DNA of 11,340 nucleotides from an uncultured Burkholderiales bacterium. GTDB taxonomy: Bacteria > Pseudomonadota > Gammaproteobacteria > Burkholderiales > Burkholderiaceae_C. The stretch's first letter is position 1. Each line of letters opens with the position of its first letter. Below are positions 1-6,038 of the stretch, piece after piece. The translations under genes and the position numbers were made by a program. The stretch spans positions 1-11,340 of the forward strand of contig CALCBL010000054.1 of assembly GCA_937897495.1 (NCBI GenBank). The letters run 5' to 3'. The notes under the pieces were generated by a model that was given only the letters and a program-made list of their open reading frames with translations, had not been told where the DNA came from and did no database searches.

Positions 1-2
1 GT

Positions 3-39
3 GCCTTGATGGAAGCGGCCCTTGGCCGCCATCAAAGGC
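3..39 (-). terminator. Strong hairpin at the 3' end of msrQ, possible terminator
   Basis: TTGATG (6-11) pairs with CATCAA (30-35) and GCGGCC (15-20) pairs with GGCCGC (24-29), around a CTT loop with a three-base bulge (12-14). GCC (3-5) and GGC (37-39) can extend the stem past a bulged A. The hairpin covers the msrQ stop codon at 32-34, a common place for an operon-ending structure. Whether a T-run follows on the minus strand cannot be seen, because the window ends there. It could instead be a REP-like repeat or only an mRNA-stabilising stem. Confidence 0.45.
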
Positions 40-649
40 GTGCCTGACGCCTACTGTGTGCAGCGTGCCAGACTCGCCAGCCCAATAAGACGCCTAAGAT
101 TCCGGCGTACACAAAAACTTCTGTGAAGTCCTGTTTGCCAGACCTCATCCAGAAGAAATGCAAAATGGCCAGCACGGCAATGGCGTAGACCAGGCGGTGC
201 AACATGCGCCAGCGCACAGCCCCTAGCATTTTGATGGCCGCATTGAACGAAGTGGCCGCCAACAAACTGAGCATGACAGCCCCTGCAAAACCCACTGCAA
301 TGAAGGGCCGCTTCACAATGTCGGCAACGATCTCATCCCACGCCAGGCCCATGTCAAACACGCTGTAACAAAGCGCATGCGTCAGCGCATAAAAAAATGT
401 GAGCACACCTAAATTGCGCCTGAATTTCAACAACTCTGGCAGGTTGAAAATCACGCGCAAAGGCGTGACCAACAAAGTGATGCACAAAAATCTCAGCGTC
501 CAATCGCCTGTCGAACGAATTAAATATTCTGCAGGATTGGGGCCTAAGCTGTCTAAGAAAATGCCACTGCAAAGCCAAGCAAAGGGTATCAAGCAAACCA
601 AAACCAAGCCTAGCTTGGCCATTGGCTTGCGCAATACCTGGCGCAGCAT
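32..649 (-). CDS. msrQ: MsrQ, haem-binding membrane subunit of the MsrPQ methionine sulfoxide reductase system
   Basis: This is the inner-membrane b-type haem protein that passes electrons from the respiratory chain to periplasmic MsrP, which repairs oxidised methionine in envelope proteins. The 205-residue product is almost all hydrophobic helices (about six), as expected for MsrQ/YedZ of the ferric reductase-like superfamily. Histidines at about 91 (in FYALTHALCY), 151 (RMLHRLVY) and 164 (AILHFFW) sit where the family's haem ligands are expected. The ATG at 649-647 is preferred over an in-frame TTG three bases upstream. It shares one base with the msrP TGA (TGATG), so the two are translationally coupled. 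Length is normal for the family. Confidence is high from the residue pattern plus the msrP neighbour. Confidence 0.95.
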   Translation of the reverse strand: MLRQVLRKPMAKLGLVLVCLIPFAWLCSGIFLDSLGPNPAEYLIRSTGDWTLRFLCITLLVTPLRVIFNLPELLKFRRNLGVLTFFYALTHALCYSVFDMGLAWDEIVADIVKRPFIAVGFAGAVMLSLLAATSFNAAIKMLGAVRWRMLHRLVYAIAVLAILHFFWMRSGKQDFTEVFVYAGILGVLLGWRVWHAAHSRRQARL

Positions 650-1647
650 CAAAAGTTCTTCGCTAGGTCCATGCCTGAATACAGGGAAGCTACTTGGGCT
701 TCATAGCCATTGAACATGAGGGTCTTGCGCTTTTTATCGAGCAAGCCCCCCTCGCCAATTCGCCGCTCATTGGCCTGGCTCCAACGCGGGTGATCCACCG
801 TGGGGTTCACGTTGGAGAAAAAACCATATTCTTGAGGCGCGGATTTGGCCCAAGAGATCACAGGTTGTTTTTCAACAAAGCGAATTTTCACAATGCTTTT
901 GCCGCTTTTAAATCCGTACTTCCACGGCACAACCAAGCGGACAGGCGCACCATTTTGTTTGGGCAGAACTTCACCGTACATGCCAAATGTGAGCAAGCTT
1001 AAAGGGTGCATGGCTTCGTCCATGCGCAAGCCTTCAAGGTAGGGCCAATCGATGTAACCACCGCGCAGGCCCGGCATGGTTTGAGGGTCGGCTTGTGTCA
1101 CGAATTCAAGGTATTTGGCATTGGGCAAGGGCTCGACGCGCTTGATCAAATCAGACAATGAGTAACCAATCCAAGGGATGACCATAGACCAACCTTCGAC
1201 GCAGCGCATGCGGTAAATGCGCTCTTGCATGGCGCCCCATTTCATGACATCTTCCAAATTGAAACGGGTGGGTTTTTTCACCAGGCCTTCAACTTCAATG
1301 GTCCATGGAGCGGCTTTCAAGGTGTGGGCGTTGCGGGCAGGGTCTGATTTATCGACGCCAAATTCGTAAAAATTATTGTAGGTCGTGGCATCTTTGTAAG
1401 AAGTGGCCTTCTCAACGGTCATGGCGCCTTGCACGCTTGATTGCGTCGCAGGCAGGGCAGCCAATTTGACCGCGGCGGCACCGCCTTGCGCAAACGCCTC
1501 ACGTTGCGCCCACGAGCCCATGCCCAGGGCAGCTGCGCCTGCAGACCATTGACGCAGCAGTTGCCGCCGGTTGGCATAAGAGGCCTGCTCGGTGATTTCA
1601 CTGCTCAGGGGGTGTATGAAGCCGTCTTGTTGGGTGCGAATCAGCAT
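649..1647 (-). CDS. msrP: MsrP, periplasmic molybdopterin-dependent protein-methionine-sulfoxide reductase
   Basis: MsrP (YedY) reduces methionine sulfoxide, free or in periplasmic proteins, using a mononuclear molybdopterin cofactor and electrons from MsrQ. A twin-arginine signal is visible near residues 27-33 (NRRQLLRQW) with a hydrophobic stretch ending near AFAQ at about 51-54, so export is by Tat with the cofactor already bound. The sulfite-oxidase-fold core carries [10 protein letters not shown], and Cys149 is the expected Mo ligand. Other family blocks are [30 protein letters not shown] and [11 protein letters not shown], and the protein ends in the usual [16 protein letters not shown] tail. 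At 332 residues it is full length. The start has only a weak GAAAG ribosome-binding site. It is the first gene of an msrPQ operon. Confidence 0.96.
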   Translation of the reverse strand: MLIRTQQDGFIHPLSSEITEQASYANRRQLLRQWSAGAAALGMGSWAQREAFAQGGAAAVKLAALPATQSSVQGAMTVEKATSYKDATTYNNFYEFGVDKSDPARNAHTLKAAPWTIEVEGLVKKPTRFNLEDVMKWGAMQERIYRMRCVEGWSMVIPWIGYSLSDLIKRVEPLPNAKYLEFVTQADPQTMPGLRGGYIDWPYLEGLRMDEAMHPLSLLTFGMYGEVLPKQNGAPVRLVVPWKYGFKSGKSIVKIRFVEKQPVISWAKSAPQEYGFFSNVNPTVDHPRWSQANERRIGEGGLLDKKRKTLMFNGYEAQVASLYSGMDLAKNF

Positions 1648-1689
1648 GTCTAACTTTCAAAGAAGATGAACTATTGGAAAACTTCAGGC

Positions 1690-1714
1690 TTAACCCCGTC
1701 TTCGCAAGGGTTAA
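1690..1714. repeat. Inverted repeat TTAACCC/GGGTTAA upstream of msrP
   Basis: A perfect 7-bp inverted repeat, TTAACCC (1690-1696) and GGGTTAA (1708-1714), is separated by 11 bases. It lies about 43-67 bases upstream of the msrP start, between that gene and the terminator of the cytochrome gene. It may be an operator for msrPQ or part of a read-through hairpin. No regulator gene is nearby to support a specific assignment. Confidence 0.35.
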
Positions 1715-1720
1715 AGGCTC

Positions 1721-1746
1721 AAAAAAAATGGACCCTGAAGGCCCAT
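1721..1746 (-). terminator. Rho-independent terminator of the cytochrome c gene
   Basis: Read on the minus strand, ATGG-G-CC pairs with GG-T-CCAT (one G-T wobble) around a short TTCA loop, and eight Ts follow directly (the A-run at 1721-1728 on the plus strand). This is a textbook intrinsic terminator, 36 bases or more beyond the cytochrome stop codon. TTTT at 1746-1749 follows the same stem on the plus strand, so weak bidirectional action is possible, but no plus-strand gene points into it. Confidence 0.8.
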
Positions 1747-1759
1747 TTTGTACTCACGA

Positions 1760-1788
1760 GCGTTAACTCTGTGTGTTGCTGTTAACGC
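1760..1788 (-). repeat. 8-bp inverted repeat overlapping the cytochrome stop codon
   Basis: GCGTTAAC (1760-1767) and GTTAACGC (1781-1788) form a perfect 8-bp inverted repeat with a 13-base loop. The cytochrome stop codon TAA (1784-1782) lies inside one arm. It has no T-run of its own; the true terminator follows about 14 bases further along the transcript. It probably acts as an additional 3' mRNA hairpin, for example protecting against exonucleases. Confidence 0.5.
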
Positions 1789-2423
1789 AAACCTGCAATG
1801 TAGTCAGCAACAGCCTTGATTTCACGGTCGTTCAATTTGGCAGCGACTTGTGTCATTTGCAAATTATTTTTGCGAATGCCGTCACGGAAATAGGTGAGTT
1901 GGCTGGTGGTGTAGTCGGCATGCTGTCCTGACAAACGGGGGTATTGCGCAGGCATACCTGAACCATTCGGGCTGTGGCAACCAGAGCAGGCGGCAATTTG
2001 ACGATCGGCAATACCACCGCGGTAAATCTTTTCACCCAAGGCAACAGACTCTTTTTCTTTGGCGAATCCGGGCTTGGCCGTTTTGCTGGCCAAGAAATAC
2101 GCCACATTGCGCATGTCGGCGTCGCTCAATTGGGAAGCAAAACCCATCATGACAGCGTTGGCACGTTTGCCTGATTTGTACTCTTGCAACTGCTTGATGA
2201 TGTATTCAGGGTGCTGCTGCGCCAACTTGGGGTTGACGGGGGTGCTTGAGTTGCCATCTGCCATGTGGCAAGCAGCACAAACGCCGCCCACAATGGCTTC
2301 GCCTTTGGCCAAGTCTGGCTTTTCAGCCTTGGGCGCAGGCGTAGCGGCAAAAACAGAACCAGCCATCAAAGCTGAAGTGAGTGCAGCGAAGAAAAATTGA
2401 GTCATTGACTTCATGGTCGACAT
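1782..2423 (-). CDS. Di-haem cytochrome c4-like periplasmic electron carrier
   Basis: The product is an exported c-type cytochrome with two haem domains. CAACH lies at about 49-53 and CSGCH at about 146-150 of the chosen 213-residue form. Methionines in NAVMMGF (about 92-93) and NNLQMTQVA (about 190) are the likely distal ligands. The two-domain plan and length fit cytochrome c4, which carries electrons to terminal oxidases. A Sec signal is clear: a hydrophobic TQFFFAALTSALMAGSVFA segment, cleaved near FA|ATPAP. ATGs at 2447, 2423, 2414 and 2405 are all in frame. I chose 2423 because a -10-like TAGAAT at 2456-2451 would put the transcript start downstream of 2447, but 2414 (MKSMTQ) is equally possible. 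It is divergent from engB and ends in its own terminator. Confidence 0.9.
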   Translation of the reverse strand: MSTMKSMTQFFFAALTSALMAGSVFAATPAPKAEKPDLAKGEAIVGGVCAACHMADGNSSTPVNPKLAQQHPEYIIKQLQEYKSGKRANAVMMGFASQLSDADMRNVAYFLASKTAKPGFAKEKESVALGEKIYRGGIADRQIAACSGCHSPNGSGMPAQYPRLSGQHADYTTSQLTYFRDGIRKNNLQMTQVAAKLNDREIKAVADYIAGLR

Positions 2424-2450
2424 CCGAAATAGTAGGCGCAAAACCATGAG

Positions 2451-2460
2451 ATTCTACAAT
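2451..2460. promoter_or_regulatory. Overlapping divergent -10-like hexamers between the cytochrome gene and engB
   Basis: TACAAT at 2455-2460 (plus strand, towards engB) and TAGAAT at 2456-2451 (minus strand, towards the cytochrome gene) each match five of six positions of TATAAT and overlap by two bases. Neither has a convincing -35 at the usual distance. If both are real, the two transcripts compete for one short promoter region. This assignment is tentative. Confidence 0.35.
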
Positions 2461-2468
2461 GCCTGCTA

Positions 2469-2484
2469 GCGCCATTTCTGGCGC
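2469..2484 (+). other. Small hairpin in the engB 5' leader
   Basis: GCGCCA (2469-2474) and TGGCGC (2479-2484) form a 6-bp GC-rich stem with a TTTC loop. It starts close to the transcript start inferred for engB and ends 18 bases before its ATG. It is not a terminator (no T-run), and it could equally be an operator palindrome between the divergent genes. Confidence 0.4.
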
Positions 2485-2502
2485 CCTTCAAGTTTGAACC
2501 GT

Positions 2503-3255
2503 ATGGCCACCGAAAATAGCTCCCCTCCAGCCCCAAAACCCTCGCTCTCAAGCGCTGTCAAAGTCAGGAAAACACCTGTCAAAGCAGGGCCATTGCCAGA
2601 AGTTCCTGAAGTCAAGGTCATCACGCCGATGGGCTGGATGCACACCGCCCGGTTTTTAACCACCGCTGCTGAATTGTTTCACCTGCCCGCCCTCGATGTG
2701 CCAGAAATAGCCTTTGTAGGACGCTCCAACGCCGGCAAATCCACCTGCATCAACACCCTGACCCAACAAAAACAGCTGGCCTTTGCCTCCAAAAAGCCTG
2801 GCCGAACCCAACACATCAACTTGTTTTCTTTGGGTAAACAAGGGGTGACAGACGCCGTTTTGGCCGATCTGCCGGGGTATGGCTATGCTGCGGTGCCCAA
2901 ACAAGACAAATTGCGCTGGCAAAAAGTCATGGCCAATTATTTGGTCACACGGGAAAACCTCAAAGGCATCGTCCTGTTGTGCGACCCCCGATTGGGCATG
3001 ACCGAACTTGACGAGGTCTTGCTCGAAGTCATTCGGCCCCGGGTCGAAGAGGGTCTGAACTTTTTGGTCCTGCTGACCAAATCAGACAAGCTCACCCGAT
3101 CAGAAGGCGCAAAGGCCTTGTCGATTGCCAAATTGCAAGCGGGCGGTGGACAAGCCAAACTTTTCTCTGCCCTTAAGAAACAAGGCGTTGAGGACTTGGC
3201 CCAATTGATGTGGGATTGGACGCATGAAGCGGAACCGGATGGCACCCATGATTGA
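2503..3255 (+). CDS. engB: EngB (YihA/YsxC), GTPase for large ribosomal subunit assembly
   Basis: This is an essential-type TRAFAC GTPase that assists 50S subunit maturation. The G motifs appear in order in the 250-residue product: G1 GRSNAGKS (about 73-80), G2 threonine in KPGRTQHINLF (about 102), G3 DLPGYG (about 122-127), G4 TKSD (about 192-195) and G5 FSALKKQG (about 221-228). PGRTQ and DLPGYGYA are typical of EngB and separate it from Era and Der. The first 45 or so residues (rich in Pro, Ser and Lys) are a longer N-terminal tail than in E. coli. The start is the ATG at 2503; an in-frame TTG at 2494 is less likely. No strong Shine-Dalgarno is seen. Divergent from the cytochrome gene and overlapped at its 3' end by a hydrolase gene. 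Confidence 0.96.
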   Translation: MATENSSPPAPKPSLSSAVKVRKTPVKAGPLPEVPEVKVITPMGWMHTARFLTTAAELFHLPALDVPEIAFVGRSNAGKSTCINTLTQQKQLAFASKKPGRTQHINLFSLGKQGVTDAVLADLPGYGYAAVPKQDKLRWQKVMANYLVTRENLKGIVLLCDPRLGMTELDEVLLEVIRPRVEEGLNFLVLLTKSDKLTRSEGAKALSIAKLQAGGGQAKLFSALKKQGVEDLAQLMWDWTHEAEPDGTHD

Positions 3256-4138
3256 AACTTGGCAGCAAACATTGCCTCACGGCATTCACTTAAGTTGCCG
3301 TGCGGCAGGGCCCAAGGGTGCGCCCGTCTTGCTGTTCTTGCACGGCTTCCCTGAAGCGGCTTTTGTGTGGGACGACCTGTTGCTGCACTTTTCGAAACCT
3401 GCAAATGGTGGCTATCGATGCGTGGCGCCGAATTTGCGCGGCTATGAAAAATCAAGTCATCCCTCCGAGGTGTCTGCCTACCGTGCTAAATTTTTGGTGC
3501 AAGACATTGCCGCGCTGATTCAAATTGAATCTGGCACATCACCCCTCAAAGCCTTGGTCGCCCACGACTGGGGCGGCGGCGTGGCTTGGAACCTTGCCAA
3601 TCAAATGCCTCAGTTGATGCACAAACTCATCATCATCAACTCGCCGCATCCTGGTACTTTTCTGCGCGATCTAAAAGACCATCCAGCGCAAATTGAGGCC
3701 AGTGCTTACATGAATTATTTTTGTGAGCCGCAAGCTGCTGCCGAACTCAGTGCCAATGAATTTGAAATGCTGTTTGCCTTCTTTGAAAAAGGCGTGAAGC
3801 CCACTTGGTTAAAGCCCGAAGTCAAAGCGCAATACAAAGCGGCTTGGTCGTGTGGCTTGCAGGGCGGCCTTAACTTCTACGCGGCATCGCCCCTCAAACC
3901 CAGCAAGCCTGGTGAGCATGTCTTGCAAAATTTGACTTTGCCTGACGAGATGTTGCGCATCACGGTGCCCACCTTGTTGCTTTGGGGCTTGCAAGATGTC
4001 GCCTTGCTGCCCAATTTGAATATTGGCTTAGACGCCTATATTCCCAAGCTCACTTATGTGCCCATTGAAGATGCCTCGCACTGGGTGGTGCACGAACACC
4101 CTGAACTTGTTCAGCGTGAAATTGCGGCTTTTTTATAG
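3248..4138 (+). CDS. Alpha/beta hydrolase with Asp nucleophile, epoxide hydrolase/haloacid dehalogenase-like
   Basis: The 296-residue product has the alpha/beta hydrolase fold of the soluble epoxide hydrolase and fluoroacetate/haloalkane dehalogenase branch. Visible are the oxyanion block HGFPE (about 32-36), the nucleophile elbow AHDWGGG with Asp107, an acid residue in LLWGLQD (Asp250) and the catalytic His278 in DASHWVVHEHPEL. Cap-domain tyrosines at about 154/157 (SAYMNYF) and 211 (LNFYAAS) are where epoxide hydrolases keep their ring-opening pair, which favours that activity over dehalogenation. The physiological substrate is unknown. In-frame ATGs lie at 3224, 3239 and 3248. I chose 3248, which overlaps the engB stop by eight bases, but 3239 is possible. 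The 3' end overlaps the convergent acyltransferase gene by 28 bp. There is no signal peptide, so it is cytoplasmic. Confidence 0.88.
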   Translation: MIETWQQTLPHGIHLSCRAAGPKGAPVLLFLHGFPEAAFVWDDLLLHFSKPANGGYRCVAPNLRGYEKSSHPSEVSAYRAKFLVQDIAALIQIESGTSPLKALVAHDWGGGVAWNLANQMPQLMHKLIIINSPHPGTFLRDLKDHPAQIEASAYMNYFCEPQAAAELSANEFEMLFAFFEKGVKPTWLKPEVKAQYKAAWSCGLQGGLNFYAASPLKPSKPGEHVLQNLTLPDEMLRITVPTLLLWGLQDVALLPNLNIGLDAYIPKLTYVPIEDASHWVVHEHPELVQREIAAFL

Positions 4139-5004
4139 ACCGATGCTTCACCCTCTGGGCGTGTTTTAAAACGCTTGTGCACCCAGTAATACTGCGATGG
4201 CGTAGCGCGAATGTGTTCGGCCAATTCAGCGTTCATTCTGAGGGTGTCGTCAAATAAATTGACTGTGGGGAAATTGTCCCAAGCCTCATGCAAAGTTATT
4301 TCATAACCTTGCGGCGTCATGCGCGTGACCAGTGTCAGAACCTGCGCACGCCCTAAACGCGCAAATCGTGACAATGAAGGGACTGTTGCCGCGGTCACAC
4401 CCATGAATGGCACAAAGAGGGATTCATCTGGCCCAAAGTCCATATCGGGTGACAGGTGCAACATCTCCCCTTGCCTTAAACCGCTCATGATTTGCTTCAC
4501 ACCTTCGTGCCGAAAATAGGGCTTCACATTGCCTGTGCGTTGACGTCCTTCATTCACCCAAGCGTCCATCACTTTGTTGTGCTGTGGCACAAAGATAAAT
4601 GCCACAGGTTTGCTGGCTTTCAAAGTGAGCGCCAAGCCACCTGCATCAAGTCCAACGAAATGGGGCGCCAAAATAATCTTAGGTGTGTCGGCCGCCAATT
4701 GAGAAAAAGCAGCAGGGGTGCCAAGCCATTTCAAGCGCGACTCAACAACCGACAAAGGGGCATGCCAGAGCCACGCTCTGTCTAGCAAGGACTGTGCAAA
4801 TTGAACGAAATGCGCGCGGGTCAGTTGTTTGATTTCTTCAATGGGTTTTTCAGGAAAGCACAGCCTCAAATTGGTCTGCACAATGTGCTTTCGATTTTTC
4901 ATCTTGAGCCACAGCAGCCAACCTAAAAAATGCCCTAGTACACGGATGCCACGCAAAGGCATGTGCGACAACAAACGCATGAGGCCCACAAACAACAGTG
5001 TCAC
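4111..5004 (-). CDS. LpxL/HtrB-family lipid A acyltransferase (HX4D type)
   Basis: A member of the LpxL/LpxM family, which adds secondary acyl chains to lipid A at the cytoplasmic face of the inner membrane. The 297-residue product has an N-terminal membrane anchor (about 16-34, RGIRVLGHFLGWLLWLKM) and the catalytic HX4D motif in APHFVGLDAGG (His115, Asp120). It also has the LSPDMDFGPDESLFVPFMG block (about 184-202) and the family's C-terminal YYWVHKRFKTRP. The start is GTG, within a GTGA overlap with the upstream acyltransferase and eight bases after an AGGAG site; the next ATG is 24 bases downstream. The last nine codons are antisense to the end of the hydrolase gene. Which chain (lauroyl, myristoyl or other) and which position it acylates cannot be read from the sequence. 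Confidence 0.9.
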   Translation of the reverse strand: MTLLFVGLMRLLSHMPLRGIRVLGHFLGWLLWLKMKNRKHIVQTNLRLCFPEKPIEEIKQLTRAHFVQFAQSLLDRAWLWHAPLSVVESRLKWLGTPAAFSQLAADTPKIILAPHFVGLDAGGLALTLKASKPVAFIFVPQHNKVMDAWVNEGRQRTGNVKPYFRHEGVKQIMSGLRQGEMLHLSPDMDFGPDESLFVPFMGVTAATVPSLSRFARLGRAQVLTLVTRMTPQGYEITLHEAWDNFPTVNLFDDTLRMNAELAEHIRATPSQYYWVHKRFKTRPEGEASVYKKAAISR

Positions 5005-5843
5005 GCGGTGGACTCCTGCCTAGGCTGCTTGTACCGGGCATAGCCCCAAAGGTACTGATCGGGGCGCGACAAAATCAAGCGCTCCATGGCCTGGTTGATT
5101 TGCAAAACCAGTGCCTCCACGTCATCCGCATCTTGGGTGCTTAGTTCACTGGCATGAATGCGATAGCCTTGCCCCCAAGGCAGGCGCTCGCCCCAAATCA
5201 AAATCAATTTGGCCCCTGTTTGCAAAGCCAATCTGGCTGCCAATGTCATGGTGTACGCAGGCTTGCCAAAGAAGGGCGTCCATTGCCCCATGCCTTGCGG
5301 CGGCACTTGATCTGGCAGCAGGCCCACCGATCTGCCAGCGCGCAGGGCTTTGATCATCTGCCTCACACCCGCCAAGGTGGTAGGCGCCGTCTCTAAGCCA
5401 GGACGCGCGCGGGAAGCTTCCATGACCTTGCCAAAACCTTCTTTGCGAGCAGGCCTAAAGAGCACGGTCAGGGGCCCATATTTTTGACTGAAGGCGGCAC
5501 ACAAAGCCTGTGCACTCACTTCAAAGCAGCCCAAATGAGGCGTTAAAAATAAAACGCCTTGGCCCGCGGCATAGGCTTTTTCAGCTTGTAAATAAGACCC
5601 CTCAGCCCATTGCACGCTGGGGCTTTTTCCCATCCACAAACGCGGCAGTTCGGTCGACATCGAACCCGCCTGCCCCACTGCGCCCACCGCCTGTGAAAAG
5701 CCTAGGCCCGCCGTTTTGACGTTGGCTAAAAAGCGCTGGCGATAGGTTTTGGACAACAGCCAAGCCAGCCAGCCAACGGCCTGCCCAAGGGCGTGCAAAG
5801 CCCACAAAGGCCAATGGGAAAAAAAACGAAACCAAAAAATCAT
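5001..5843 (-). CDS. LpxL/LpxM-like lysophospholipid/lipid A acyltransferase (HX4E type)
   Basis: A second, divergent member of the same family, 280 residues, first in a two-gene operon with the following acyltransferase. It has an N-terminal hydrophobic anchor (about 7-31), the catalytic HX4E motif in LTPHLGCFEVSA (His103, Glu108), the block GLLPDQVPPQGMGQWTPFFG (about 174-193) and a C-terminal DQYLWGYARYKQPR. It lacks the usual W-x-H-x-RFK ending of LpxL and shows YARYK instead. Together the two enzymes probably complete hexa-acylated lipid A. The start ATG (5843-5841) has no good Shine-Dalgarno in the AT-rich stretch before it. The gene is divergent from metK, and the minus-strand transcript probably starts within the metK leader region. 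Placing lipid A acyltransferases beside metK is familiar in Burkholderiales. Confidence 0.88.
   Translation of the reverse strand: MIFWFRFFSHWPLWALHALGQAVGWLAWLLSKTYRQRFLANVKTAGLGFSQAVGAVGQAGSMSTELPRLWMGKSPSVQWAEGSYLQAEKAYAAGQGVLFLTPHLGCFEVSAQALCAAFSQKYGPLTVLFRPARKEGFGKVMEASRARPGLETAPTTLAGVRQMIKALRAGRSVGLLPDQVPPQGMGQWTPFFGKPAYTMTLAARLALQTGAKLILIWGERLPWGQGYRIHASELSTQDADDVEALVLQINQAMERLILSRPDQYLWGYARYKQPRQESTA
5013..5017 (-). promoter_or_regulatory. Shine-Dalgarno AGGAG that fixes the GTG start of the second acyltransferase
   Basis: CTCCT on the plus strand reads AGGAG on the minus strand, eight bases before the GTG at 5004-5002. This supports the GTG, which overlaps the upstream TGA as GTGA, over the first in-frame ATG 24 bases later. 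Confidence 0.75.
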
Positions 5844-5854
5844 TTTATGTTTGG

Positions 5855-5860
5855 TAAACT
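5855..5860 (+). promoter_or_regulatory. Candidate -10 element for metK
   Basis: TAAACT matches TATAAT at four of six positions and would start transcription near 5866-5868, exactly where the first leader hairpin begins. No clear -35 is visible at the usual spacing, so the call is weak and rests mostly on its position. Confidence 0.3.
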
Positions 5861-5866
5861 ACGCCG

Positions 5867-5968
5867 GTCGCTGAGTTAAACAGAGCAACTTGCAGGGCGA
5901 CACACACATTCTTTCAGCATGCCTAGCATGCCCCGAATTGTGCCTTGTCTTCGGACAAATCTGCTAAA
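5867..5968 (+). promoter_or_regulatory. metK leader, SAM-II-like aptamer candidate
   Basis: A 5' stem pairs GTCGC (5867-5871) with GCGAC (5897-5901), plus a T-G pair. Its loop begins GAGTTAA (5873-5879) and ends CTTGCA (5889-5894). This resembles the SAM-II riboswitch plan of a first stem, a GAUUU-like loop start and UUGCA just before the closing strand. GCTAAA, a conserved SAM-II tail word, occurs at 5963-5968 after CAAAT, which can pair with ACTTG of the loop at four of five positions. Between these parts is an insert with two hairpins: GCATGC/GCATGC (5917-5922, 5926-5931) and TTGTC-TTCG-GACAA (5945-5958), the latter with a stable UUCG tetraloop. The large insert and the absent RUAAA-like segment after the stem are unlike standard SAM-II. 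The alignment was made from memory and by eye. Confidence 0.4.
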
Positions 5969-5974
5969 GCGTTC

Positions 5975-6031
5975 GCCGAGGCCCAAAGCTCCTGGCAGCG
6001 CAGATCAACATGCATGCCAAACTTACAGGAG
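5975..6031 (+). promoter_or_regulatory. Putative anti-SD / anti-anti-SD switch before metK
   Basis: CTCCTG (5989-5994) is perfectly complementary to CAGGAG (6026-6031), which contains the metK Shine-Dalgarno AGGAG (6027-6031, seven bases before the ATG). A competing stem, GCC-AGG (5975-5977, 5979-5981) with CCTGGC (5991-5996) and a single bulged G, uses the same CCTG bases and would free the Shine-Dalgarno. The two structures exclude each other, as in a translational riboswitch or attenuator. A third GCATGC copy at 6012-6017 could also pair with the copies further upstream. Confidence 0.45.
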
Positions 6032-6038
6032 ACTCCTC

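Noticed and set aside
5867-5901. SAH riboswitch (ahcY type) in the metK leader
   Set aside because: The conserved GAGGAGCGCUGC and GCCAGGCUCG-like blocks of that class are absent; the similarity is to SAM-II only.
5919-6038. A 40-residue N-terminal extension of MetK from the upstream ATG
   Set aside because: MetK proteins begin at the [15 protein letters not shown] sequence. The ATG at 6039 has AGGAG at the right distance, the upstream ATG has no ribosome-binding site, and the stretch is a structured leader.
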